Below, piece by piece: positions 15,141-21,799 of a stretch of DNA of 64,000 bases. Origin of the DNA: Amycolatopsis palatopharyngis (GTDB lineage Bacteria; Actinomycetota; Actinomycetes; Mycobacteriales; Pseudonocardiaceae); contig NZ_PQHZ01000024.1 of assembly GCF_003385185.1 (NCBI RefSeq), positions 25,702 to 89,701 on the forward strand, read 5' to 3'. Each line of letters starts with the position of its first letter. Within the stretch, counting starts at the first letter, position 1. A model generated the notes under the pieces. It was not told where the DNA came from. It did not search any database and saw nothing but the letters and a program-made list of their open reading frames with translations. Position numbers and translations under genes: made by a program.

Positions 15141-16771
15141 CAGAACTCCCCCAGTGTCGAACCGGCTCGCAACCGGTCGATGACCGCCACGACGAGCGCG
15201 GTGACCACCATCAGCATTGCGCAGGCCGCGTAGGCCATCTGGTTGTTGAGGATCCCCGGCCTGCTGATCAGCGTGGCGATGGCGACCGGCAGTGTCGGCG
15301 CGTCCGGCCTGGCCAGAAAGCTGGTCGCGCCGAACTCGCCGAGCGCGACGACGTATCCGAACGCCGCGGCGGCCACGACCGACCTGGCCGTGAGCGGCAG
15401 GTCGATCTCCCGCCACACCCGGAGTGGGCGCGCGCCGAGCGTGGCAGCGGCCTGGCGCAACCGTTCGTCCACCGAACGCAGGACGGGTAGCACCATCCGA
15501 ACTATGAGCGGAATGATCACCAGCGCCTGCGCGAACGGGACCAGCAGCGGCGAGGTGCGCAGATCCCCTGGCAGCGCGTCGAGGCTGATCAGATACCCGA
15601 ACCCGACCGTCACCGCGGAGACCCCGAGCGGGAGCATCAGTGCCGCGTCCAGCGTCTCCCCGGCGGCTCTGGCCGACCTGGCCGGGGTGCGGCGCAGCGA
15701 GACGAGCACCACGCAGGCCAGCAGGCCGACGGTCATCGCGAGCACGGTGGCGTCGGATGCGGTGCGCAACGAGTTCAGCGTGGCGTCCCAGCCGGAGACC
15801 GCGAGCGCACCGTTCTCGCCGGTGCCCGAGAGGGCGCGGTACCCGTCAAGACTCCAGCCCTCCGGACCGCTCACGGATCTCAGCAGTAGCGCGACGATGG
15901 GTGTCAGCAGCAGTACGAGAACGACCACGCCCGCGCCTGCCGCCCACCGTTCGGCACCCTCCGGTCTGCGCGCGGTCTCGACCCTGGCCCGCAGGCGAAC
16001 CGCGCTCTCCCTGCGCTTGCGGGCCATCGCCCCAACGACCAGCGCGGCCACCACGGCGGCGAACTGGACCAGGGAGAGCGCCGCCGCACCGGAGAGGTCG
16101 AGCAGGTTGACCGTGCGCAGGTAGATCTCGGTCTCCAGGGTCCGGTACCTGGAACCGCCGAGCATCAGCACGACACCGAAGCTGGTGGCACTGAAGAGAA
16201 AGACCACGGCGGCCGAGGAGGTGAGCGCCGGAACCAGCGCGGGCAGGGTGACCGTGCGGAACGCCCGCCACGGCGAGGCACCCAGTGCCCGGGCCGCGTC
16301 CTCGGTCCGGCGATCGGTATGCGCCCACAGACCGGCGACCGTGCGGGCGACCACGGCCACGTTGAAGAACGCGTTCGCGAGCACGATCGAGAAGACCCCG
16401 CCGTCCGGGATCAGCGCGCGAAACGCGAGCCCGACCACCACCGTCGGGAGGACGAACGGAACGAGGATCAGGATGCGGACGGCGGCGACGCCGCGCAGCC
16501 GCACCCTGGCCAACAGGAACGCCACCGGCATCCCGGCGACGACCGCGACCGCGGTGGAGGCGGCGGCCTGCGCGACGGTGAAACCGGCCAACTCCCAGGT
16601 CTGCGCCTCGGCGAGGGTCTCCGCGACACCGCCGCTGGAGAAGCCGAGTCCGACGATGGCGACCACCGGCCAGGCGAAGAAGACGGCCAGAAATCCGACC
16701 GGGAGCAGGGCCAGCAGCGCAAGGCCCGCGACACGCCGCCGAGTGCCGGTCAGATACCCAGCGCGCGCCAC
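15140..16771 (-). CDS. Thiamine-type ABC importer permease (two fused permease domains)
   Basis: 543 residues, about twelve membrane helices in two homologous halves, each with a BPD_transp_1 EAA-type loop: EDAARALGASPWRAFRTVTL near residue 160 and RQAAATLGARPLRVWREIDL near residue 440. This duplicated layout matches ThiP. GTG start inside the end of the binding-protein gene (22-bp overlap), giving translational coupling. The TPP riboswitch upstream supports thiamine or a thiamine precursor as substrate. Confidence 0.9.
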   Translation of the reverse strand: MARAGYLTGTRRRVAGLALLALLPVGFLAVFFAWPVVAIVGLGFSSGGVAETLAEAQTWELAGFTVAQAAASTAVAVVAGMPVAFLLARVRLRGVAAVRILILVPFVLPTVVVGLAFRALIPDGGVFSIVLANAFFNVAVVARTVAGLWAHTDRRTEDAARALGASPWRAFRTVTLPALVPALTSSAAVVFLFSATSFGVVLMLGGSRYRTLETEIYLRTVNLLDLSGAAALSLVQFAAVVAALVVGAMARKRRESAVRLRARVETARRPEGAERWAAGAGVVVLVLLLTPIVALLLRSVSGPEGWSLDGYRALSGTGENGALAVSGWDATLNSLRTASDATVLAMTVGLLACVVLVSLRRTPARSARAAGETLDAALMLPLGVSAVTVGFGYLISLDALPGDLRTSPLLVPFAQALVIIPLIVRMVLPVLRSVDERLRQAAATLGARPLRVWREIDLPLTARSVVAAAAFGYVVALGEFGATSFLARPDAPTLPVAIATLISRPGILNNQMAYAACAMLMVVTALVVAVIDRLRAGSTLGEF

Positions 16772-17811
16772 TGTTCGATCCAGCCTTCCCGGCCCGCTTC
16801 TACCCGCTCACCGGGCAGCGCGGCGGGATCCTGCGGCAGCGGGGCCACCTCGGCCCAGCCGGCAGGCAGGTCGACGCCCTCCCGGGCCGGGTAGACGTAC
16901 ATGTTCTCCGCGACCGTCGCCTGGAACTGCTGGGACAGCAGGAAGTCGATGACCCGTCCTGCTTCCTCCTTCTGATCGCTGCCCTCGAGGACGCCGGCGT
17001 ACTCCACCTGCCGATAACAGGTGTCGAGCAGTGCGCTCGTGCGTGGCTTGCCGTCCTCGCCGATCTCGGCGGCGGGTGAGGAGGCGTAGGAGACCACGAT
17101 CGGCCGTGGCCCCGCACCGGACGAGCCGGAGAACTCCTGCGTGTACGCCTCGGTCCAGCCGCTGACGGACTTGACGCCGTTGTCCTTGAGTTCGGCCCAG
17201 TACTTCTGCCAGCCGTCCGCGCCGTACTCGGTAACGGTCGCCAGCAGGAACGCGAGCCCCGGCGACGAGGTGGCGGGGTTCTCCACGACGAGCAGGTCGC
17301 GATAGCGCGGGTCAGTGAGGTCCTCGAAGGTCTCCGGTTCCGGAATGTCCTGCTCGGCGAACCAGGTGGTGTCGATGTTCACGCAGACGTCGCCGAGGTC
17401 GACGGCGGAGAGCCGGTGTTCGGAGTCGATCGCATAGCGCTGTGGGCCGCGGTCGGCCTCGGGGCTGGTGTACGAAGCGAAGACGCCTTCGGCCAGCGCG
17501 CGCGAGGCGAACGTCGAGTCGACGCCATAGGCCACGTCGGCGATCGGGTTGGCCTTCGTGAGTACGAGCTTGTTGGTCAACTCGCCCGCGTCGCCCTCCT
17601 GGCGGACGACGAGGTCGATGCCGGACTGCTGCTCGAAGGCCTCGAGCACCTCCGGCGGGACAGCCCAGGACTGGTGCGTCACCAGGGTGACCTTGGTCGG
17701 CCCCCCTGGCTGCTCGTCGTCCCCGGCGAACAACGTACAGCCAGTGGCGAGCACTCCGGTGAGTGCGACCGCGACGGCGGCACGTGTCCTGCGCAGCGAG
17801 GTGTGAATCAT
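16750..17811 (-). CDS. Thiamine-type ABC importer substrate-binding lipoprotein
   Basis: 353 residues. Signal peptide from MIHTSLRRTR with lipobox ATGC at about residues 21-24, then an extracellular binding domain of the iron/thiamine (ThiB/TbpA) class: KVTLVTHQSW start, ADVAYGVDSTFA, ENPATSSPGLAFL and VVSYASSPA, all typical of ThiB-like proteins. The ATG at 17811 was chosen because it starts the signal and lies just after the riboswitch. First gene of the three-gene importer operon. The ligand could be thiamine, its phosphates, or HMP. Confidence 0.9.
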   Translation of the reverse strand: MIHTSLRRTRAAVAVALTGVLATGCTLFAGDDEQPGGPTKVTLVTHQSWAVPPEVLEAFEQQSGIDLVVRQEGDAGELTNKLVLTKANPIADVAYGVDSTFASRALAEGVFASYTSPEADRGPQRYAIDSEHRLSAVDLGDVCVNIDTTWFAEQDIPEPETFEDLTDPRYRDLLVVENPATSSPGLAFLLATVTEYGADGWQKYWAELKDNGVKSVSGWTEAYTQEFSGSSGAGPRPIVVSYASSPAAEIGEDGKPRTSALLDTCYRQVEYAGVLEGSDQKEEAGRVIDFLLSQQFQATVAENMYVYPAREGVDLPAGWAEVAPLPQDPAALPGERVEAGREGWIEQWRALGI

Positions 17812-17847
17812 GACGCTCCTTGTTCCCGCCGAGGCCAAGGAGGGGGC

Positions 17848-17936
17848 CCTCCCTGCGCCGGCATGATCCGGATCAGGTGCGAACGGTCGCGGGCTGGCGC
17901 CCGCCTCTCAGCCCGGCACTGCCGGACTCCCGTGGC
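17848..17936 (-). ncRNA. TPP riboswitch (THI element)
   Basis: On the minus strand the conserved cores are all present: the GGGAGTCCGG 5' arm, GGGCTGAGAGG, a paired variable stem (GGCGGGCGCCAGCCCGC), GACC, and CACCTGATCCGGATCATG followed by CCGGCGCAGGGA. It ends about 36 bases before the ATG of the thiamine-type binding protein. Thiamine pyrophosphate binding would switch off the importer operon; a GGAGGGGGCC stretch downstream could be the sequestered expression platform. Confidence 0.93.
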
Positions 17937-17947
17937 GAATGTGCAGC

Positions 17948-17963
17948 GTACCTGTGTAGGTAC
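17948..17963. promoter_or_regulatory. Inverted repeat in the thiamine importer/DCoH divergent promoter
   Basis: GTACCT-GTGT-AGGTAC, a perfect 6-bp inverted repeat between the riboswitch and the DCoH start. It may be an operator or promoter part for either direction. No regulator can be named. Confidence 0.3.
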
Positions 17964-17975
17964 CACCATGGGGAC

Positions 17976-18266
17976 ATGGCCGAATTACTGAGCGAGGACG
18001 CGATCAACGAAGCGCTCGAGCACCTCCCCGAATGGACGCGGGAGGGGGAAGTACTGGAACGCACCGCGAAGCTCGACAGCTTCCCGCAGGCGATCCAGGT
18101 GGTGAATCGCATCGCCGAGATCGCCGAGAACGAAAACCACCACCCCGACATCGACATCCGTTGGCGCACCTTGATCTTTCGGTTGAGCACCCACTCCGAG
18201 GGTGGCCTCACCGGCAAGGACACGGCGATGGCCGCGGAGATCGACGGAGTCATCTCCGCCGTGTGA
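17976..18266 (+). CDS. Pterin-4a-carbinolamine dehydratase (DCoH/PCD)
   Basis: 96 residues, full length for the family. The active-site signature is intact: NENHHPDIDIRW, with the His-His-Pro motif at about residues 60-62, and the C-terminal HSEGGLTGKDTAMA. The enzyme dehydrates 4a-hydroxytetrahydropterin during recycling of the tetrahydropterin cofactor; many bacteria have it without an obvious aromatic hydroxylase partner. The ATG at 17976 gives the standard MAELLSEDA start. Divergent from the thiamine importer; no functional link is evident. Confidence 0.92.
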   Translation: MAELLSEDAINEALEHLPEWTREGEVLERTAKLDSFPQAIQVVNRIAEIAENENHHPDIDIRWRTLIFRLSTHSEGGLTGKDTAMAAEIDGVISAV

Positions 18267-18341
18267 TCTCGCCGACCCGAGGCAACACTGCTAGGGGGCT
18301 CACGCGTTTCGCGTATGGGAGACACGCGAGGAGGGAGCGCT

Positions 18342-18428
18342 ATGAGCGACCGGCACTGTGAGCGAGTCGGGTACGGCACTGAGCGATGTGCAGCCCGCTG
18401 GCGAGTGAGGCAAGAGGCGAGCAACAGT
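18342..18428 (+). repeat. Mini-ORF repeat unit, fused copy
   Basis: About 77 bp related to the unit at 12181 (same ATGAGCGACCGGCAC opening and GTACGGCACTGAGCGATGTG core). It begins at an ATG with an excellent GAGGAGGG ribosome site. Here the end has lost the ATGAG junction (GAGGCGAGC instead of GAGACATGAGC), so the reading frame stays open into the next gene. It would add MSDRHCERVGYGTERCAARW plus about 9 residues to that protein if used as a start. Confidence 0.75.
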
Positions 18429-18707
18429 GTGCACAGGGGGCACCGATCGAGTGCGGTGGCCGTTCAGCGGGTTACCTCGTTCGTGGCGGCAGCGGGCATG
18501 GTGCTCGCGGTGCTGCTCGGATCGGTACCGCAGGCGGCAGCGTCACCTGCGGATCAGCAGCGCGAACGCGCCGCCGTGCAGCAGAGCGGCGAGACGCAGG
18601 CGTTCGTCGTCGGCGGCCTCGCCTTCGTGCTGATGGTCGGTGCCGCGGGGGCGGTGCTGTGGTTCACCGCGAAGGGCCGCAACCACTCGAGCCACGGACA
18701 CAACTGA
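18429..18707 (+). CDS. Small membrane protein with signal-like N-terminus and C-terminal helix
   Basis: 92 residues from the GTG at 18429: a basic start (VHRGHRSS), a hydrophobic stretch ending in PQAAASPADQ that looks like a cleavable signal, a short charged extracellular part (QQRERAAVQQSGET), one helix (AFVVGGLAFVLMVGAAGAV) and a His-rich tail. An in-frame ATG at 18342 within the mini-ORF repeat has a better ribosome site and would give a 121-residue fusion. I prefer 18429 because the repeat precedes start codons elsewhere. Function unknown. Confidence 0.6.
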   Translation: MHRGHRSSAVAVQRVTSFVAAAGMVLAVLLGSVPQAAASPADQQRERAAVQQSGETQAFVVGGLAFVLMVGAAGAVLWFTAKGRNHSSHGHN

Positions 18708-18730
18708 TCGCACTTTCCCGGGAAAGCGCG
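18708..18730. repeat. CCCGGG palindrome repeat, copy 2
   Basis: TCGCACTTTCCCGGGAAAGC then GCG: same core as copy 1 with one T-to-C change in the right arm. It begins at the base after the stop codon of the small membrane protein, so it could act as its terminator. Confidence 0.8.
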
Positions 18731-18740
18731 GGTCCCCGAT

Positions 18741-18762
18741 TCGCACTTTCCCGGGAAAGCGC
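18741..18762. repeat. CCCGGG palindrome repeat, copy 3
   Basis: TCGCACTTTCCCGGGAAAGC followed by GC; right arm again reads GCGC. It lies 10 bp after copy 2, forming a cluster of three with the next. Confidence 0.75.
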
Positions 18763-18800
18763 TCGCAGGAAAACTCTCGTCCCAGGTCACCGGCCTTGCC

Positions 18801-18828
18801 CCTCGCACTTTCCCGGGAAAGTGCGAGG
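18801..18828. repeat. CCCGGG palindrome repeat, copy 4
   Basis: Perfect 28-bp palindrome, CCTCGCACTTTCCC and its complement. Third of the cluster between the small membrane proteins. Confidence 0.85.
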
Positions 18829-18831
18829 AAG

Positions 18832-18845
18832 GTGATCTTGATCAC
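18832..18845. promoter_or_regulatory. GTGATC-TT-GATCAC inverted repeat
   Basis: Perfect 6-bp inverted repeat, 85 bp upstream of the 35-residue membrane protein start. It resembles GntR/FadR-type operators in form only; no such regulator is nearby. Confidence 0.3.
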
Positions 18846-18930
18846 AAGTGGCCGGGGATGCTAACGACGGTCATGATCGTGGCGTTGTTTCCGTCGACAG
18901 ACCTCGACGACCTGCAGGGAACCCGCCGCC

Positions 18931-19038
18931 ATGAACCGCACCGCACCCGCTCTCACCCCCATCCAACAGGCCTGGGTCGCGGTCCTCGCGGCGACCGTGA
19001 CACTCGTGCTGGTGTTCCTGCTGGGCGCCGTGGCCTAG
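18931..19038 (+). CDS. Single-helix membrane micropeptide (35 aa)
   Basis: ATG preceded by CAGGGA. The product has a polar start (MNRTAPALTPIQQAW) and one continuous hydrophobic helix (VAVLAATVTLVLVFLLGAVA) reaching the C-terminus. It converges with purC, sharing the four bases CTAG so that each strand reads its own TAG stop. Too short for homology claims from sight; the ribosome site, helix and tight packing argue it is a real tail-anchored micropeptide. Function unknown. Confidence 0.5.
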   Translation: MNRTAPALTPIQQAWVAVLAATVTLVLVFLLGAVA

Positions 19039-19880
19039 TCGGTGCTCGGCTGCCAGGTGTTGCCGGTGATCCGCTCGTAGACCTCGGCGTAGCGCTGCCT
19101 GGTCGCCTGGACGATCTCCTCCGGCACCTCCGGGCCCGGCGCGGTCTTGTCCCAACCGGTGCCTGCCGCCCAGTCGCGCACGTACTGCTTGTCGAAGGCG
19201 TACTGCGGACGGCCGGGCTCCCACTGGTCCGCGGGCCAGAAGCGGGAGGAATCGGAAGTCAGCACCTCGTCGCCCAGATTGAGCACGCCGTCGGCGTCCC
19301 GGCCGAACTCGAACTTCGTGTCGGCGACGATGATGCCCTTGCTCGCGGCGTGCTCCGCGCCCCTGCTGTAGATCTCCAGGGTGAGGTCCCGCAGCCGCTC
19401 CGCCGTCTCCCGGCCCTCCTGGTCGACGACGTCCTGGAAGGTGATGAACTCGTCGTGCCCGGTGTCGGATTCCTTCGTCGTCGGCGTGAAGATCGGCTCG
19501 GGCAGCCTGCTCCCCTCGACCAGCCCGGGCGGGAGCGCGACGCCGGACACTGTGCCGTACTTCTGGTACTCGCGAAGGCCGAGACCGGCCAGATAGCCGC
19601 GGGCGATGCATTCGACCTTGACCATCTCGAGCTGCTTGCACCGGATCGCCCGCCCGGCGAAGTCCGCGGGCACGTCAGTGGCCGACAGGAGGTGGTTGGG
19701 CACGACGCCGGCGAACTGCTCGAACCACCACACGGACAGCTGCGTCAGGAGCGCGCCCTTGTCCGGGATCGGTGTCGGCAGGGAGACGTCGTAGACCGAG
19801 ACCCGATCCGACGCCACGAGCAGGATGTCGCCCCTGTCCTCGTAAAGGTCGCGCACCTTGCCCGCGTGGATGTGCTTCAT
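19035..19880 (-). CDS. purC: Phosphoribosylaminoimidazole-succinocarboxamide synthase (SAICAR synthetase)
   Basis: 281 residues, normal for the family. Joins CAIR and aspartate with ATP to make SAICAR in purine synthesis. Visible motifs: GKVRDLYE near the N-terminus, VECIARGYLAG, the SAICAR signature around IIVADTKFEFG with the later LGDEVLTSDSSRFW. A standalone gene here; no other pur gene is in the window. The downstream end overlaps the membrane micropeptide stop by CTAG. Left border of the accessory island that separates it from ychF. Confidence 0.96.
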   Translation of the reverse strand: MKHIHAGKVRDLYEDRGDILLVASDRVSVYDVSLPTPIPDKGALLTQLSVWWFEQFAGVVPNHLLSATDVPADFAGRAIRCKQLEMVKVECIARGYLAGLGLREYQKYGTVSGVALPPGLVEGSRLPEPIFTPTTKESDTGHDEFITFQDVVDQEGRETAERLRDLTLEIYSRGAEHAASKGIIVADTKFEFGRDADGVLNLGDEVLTSDSSRFWPADQWEPGRPQYAFDKQYVRDWAAGTGWDKTAPGPEVPEEIVQATRQRYAEVYERITGNTWQPSTD

Positions 19881-20003
19881 CGCCCGCCCTCCATCATGTC
19901 CTCGCCGCGCTCAACGTGACCTCGCTACCAGCGCGAACGTTCGCCTGAAGCCGCACTGTAACCAGCGGGACGGCACGCCGGTGCCTCGGGTGGGAGTCGC
20001 CCG

Positions 20004-20022
20004 TGAGCAGCAGCCGAGCGAG
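20004..20022. repeat. 19-bp direct repeat, left copy
   Basis: TGAGCAGCAGCCGAGCGAG, identical to 20540-20558. The pair brackets the AbiEi-like remnant, 536 bp apart, as a deletion or insertion scar might. Confidence 0.6.
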
Positions 20023-20077
20023 TAGGGAAACGTAACGCCCCAGGCGCTGCCTGCCGTGGTCGCGCGGGAAACAGGTG

Positions 20078-20539
20078 TCATAGAAGAACCTCCAAGGCAT
20101 GACGCAGCGCGGGCGCACCCTTGCGGAACTGGGTGGCCATCCGCAGCAGGGTTGATGGTTGTCCACCCCTGCGCAGCCAGCGGCGCAGCGCCTCGTTACC
20201 CATTTCTGGCCCCTCGTGTTCACGGAACCGGAAGGCGTCGATGATCGACCGTTCAGGGTTGTAGGTCCCGATGCTCGTCGCCTCATCCAGGTCAATGACT
20301 CCCCTGCCGATGTCGAAAGTGTCTGGATCGAACTGATGCCAGGCAACGGGGGCTGCGGTGTCAGCAGGGCGGGTTCCGCGCGGCAACGCGACGTCAAGCT
20401 GTGCGGGTATGTCGTCGATCAGGTCGTGCCGCGCCAACGCGGTACGCAGGCAGAGTGTGGCGCGAGGTCGTTGAGCCGCGATCTCGATTAGATCCTCGTC
20501 GCCAGCTGCACCGGCCTTGCGTTCGCCTATGCAGCCCAA
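20078..20539 (-). pseudogene. AbiEi-type antitoxin remnant (N-terminus missing)
   Basis: The readable 153 codons match the C-terminal domain of AbiEi-like antitoxins/regulators: EDLIEIAAQRPRATLCLRTA, HDLIDDIPAQLDVALPRGT, WHQFDPDTFDIG, YNPERSIIDAFRFR and ALRRWLRRGGQP. Complete members also carry an N-terminal winged helix; here homology stops close to the 19-bp direct repeat at 20540, with no convincing start. No AbiEii nucleotidyltransferase toxin follows in 19881-20077. I read it as a truncated leftover of a type IV toxin-antitoxin module, not a working system. Confidence 0.6.
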
Positions 20540-20558
20540 TGAGCAGCAGCCGAGCGAG
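20540..20558. repeat. 19-bp direct repeat, right copy
   Basis: Same 19 bases as 20004-20022. It coincides with the point where the AbiEi-like reading frame loses homology. Confidence 0.6.
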
Positions 20559-20631
20559 CCTCAGAGCAGCCCGTCCGTATCGACGGGACCCGTTGCGGGC
20601 TCTGCGCTGACTGCCCCTGGGCCCGAACGCG

Positions 20632-20661
20632 CCAGACTAGACGTTGAAGCGGAACTCGACC
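20632..20661. repeat. att-like direct repeat: duplicated 3' end of ychF, distal copy
   Basis: About 30 bp matching 21770-21799 with three mismatches; 18 consecutive bases are identical (AGACGTTGAAGCGGAACT). This copy encodes the last seven residues of the Doc-like toxin (VEFRFNV), the same as the YchF C-terminus. It marks the far side of a 1.1-kb cassette. Confidence 0.75.
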
Positions 20662-21053
20662 GGGTTCCGTGGTTGGGCAACTTCAGCGCGAGTCCACCCA
20701 GAAAGGCATTCGGCGACTTCCCGGTAGGCCATCGCCCCGGTTGTTGTCGCGATCACCAGGTCATACGCGTCGTCCTCCGGCGCCTCCAGATCTACGTCAT
20801 TGAGACCGTAGAAGACGAAGACCGCCATCCAGCCCAGCCGCTTGTTACCGTCGACGAGGGAATGATTGCGGACGATCGATTCCAGGAGAACCGCGGCTTT
20901 CTCATGCAGGCTCGGATAAGCGTCCTGCCCCATCAGCGAAAACTGTGGCCGGTGCACCGCCGCGTCGAGCAAACCCAGGTCCCGCACTCGGGAAACACCC
21001 AGATCGGTCGCAAGAGTGAGCAAGTCGTCCAGCGTCAGGTACTCGATCTTCAC
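20637..21053 (-). CDS. Doc-family (Fic fold) toxin
   Basis: 138 residues. The catalytic loop reads NHSLVDGNKRLGW, with His64, Asp68, Asn70, Lys71 and Arg72 of the Doc HxFx(D)xNKR pattern in place although Phe is replaced by Leu. Doc toxins phosphorylate EF-Tu and stop translation. GTG start overlaps the antitoxin stop (GTGA), antitoxin first. The last residues, VEFRFNV, are those of YchF, supplied by the duplicated ychF end, so the natural C-terminus was probably replaced on insertion. Whether the altered tail still allows toxicity is unknown. Confidence 0.85.
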   Translation of the reverse strand: MKIEYLTLDDLLTLATDLGVSRVRDLGLLDAAVHRPQFSLMGQDAYPSLHEKAAVLLESIVRNHSLVDGNKRLGWMAVFVFYGLNDVDLEAPEDDAYDLVIATTTGAMAYREVAECLSGWTRAEVAQPRNPVEFRFNV

Positions 21054-21253
21054 TGCGCCAGCCGGTCGAGCAACGACGCGTACCGTTCGCGACCATCCCG
21101 CGACAGGGCACGAACCCGATCGTCACGGACCGAGCGGGCAGCGGCCTCGGTGATCGCCCGCACAACCGCTTCGTGCTTGCTCACTCCTTCGGCCTCGGCG
21201 AGCATGGCGAGGGCACGCTCCTGCTCCGCGTTCAACCTCAACGTCATCGCCAT
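21050..21253 (-). CDS. Antitoxin of the Doc-type module (ribbon-helix-helix type)
   Basis: 67 residues: MAMTLRLNAEQERALAMLAE then EGVSKHEAVVRAI, a ribbon-helix-helix DNA-binding start as in CopG-like antitoxins, followed by a charged C-terminal tail (DDRVRALSRDGRERYASLLD) likely to wrap the toxin. Precedes and overlaps the Doc-like gene. An inverted repeat directly over the promoter fits autoregulation. The second Met (21247) is an alternative start. Classical Doc partners are Phd-type, so this is an RHH-Doc pairing. Confidence 0.8.
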   Translation of the reverse strand: MAMTLRLNAEQERALAMLAEAEGVSKHEAVVRAITEAAARSVRDDRVRALSRDGRERYASLLDRLAQ

Positions 21254-21258
21254 GAGCC

Positions 21259-21281
21259 CATGATACCACTTCGGTATCATG
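21259..21281. promoter_or_regulatory. Toxin-antitoxin operator
   Basis: CATGATACC-ACTTC-GGTATCATG: perfect 9-bp inverted repeat, 6 bases upstream of the antitoxin ATG. Placement is that of an autorepressing antitoxin site. Confidence 0.65.
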
Positions 21282-21785
21282 ATCGATCGCGAGAACCGGA
21301 CCCGCGTGAACGCGCTCCGCCAGTGCACGGCCGGGGTCGGCGAGGAGCTAAGGAACACGCGACGGACCGCGTTCGTGACTTGTCAATGCCAACTGCCATG
21401 CTTATGTCGTGCCCGAGGATGCCCCGCAGAAGACGGACAACCGCCATTCGCTGAGCCGATTCGGCTCGTCGGTGGGCATGTCAGCGCCCCGGTCTCGATT
21501 GATGCCGTGTTGCGCGATGCCGTGTTGCGCGAGGACCTGCTAGGGATCGACCTCGTCGCCCGAGTCCCGAAAGGGATCCCCAAACACGAGTGGTCGCTTG
21601 ACCTCGGCGATGCCCTCCACAACCTCCGAAGCGCGTTCGATGCTGTGGCCTGGGGCATGGCGCACTTCAACGACGTCACCGCCGTTTGGTCGCTGCGTGT
21701 GAGACTCGGCCGTCTGCCACCCGGCAGCAATACGAATCCGTGCGCCACACGAATCACTTCTTGCCGCTGCCAGATCAGACGTTGA
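21279..21785 (+). pseudogene. Decayed hypothetical gene with an HNLRSAFD motif
   Basis: An open frame of 168 codons in the island. Only the segment at about 21570-21670 looks like real protein: HEWSLDLGDALHNLRSAFDA, a motif common in uncharacterised bacterial proteins (usual form GDxLHNLRSALDH). The N-terminal third is Cys/Arg-rich and unlike coding sequence, and the 3' end runs into the ychF stop region. Probably a degenerate piece carried with the toxin-antitoxin cassette. Confidence 0.35.
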
Positions 21786-21799
21786 AGCGGAACTCCACC
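21770..21799. repeat. att-like direct repeat: 3' end of ychF, proximal copy
   Basis: Contains the stop and last codons of ychF; partner of 20632-20661. The two copies lie in the same orientation 1138 bp apart with the Doc module between them. Confidence 0.75.
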
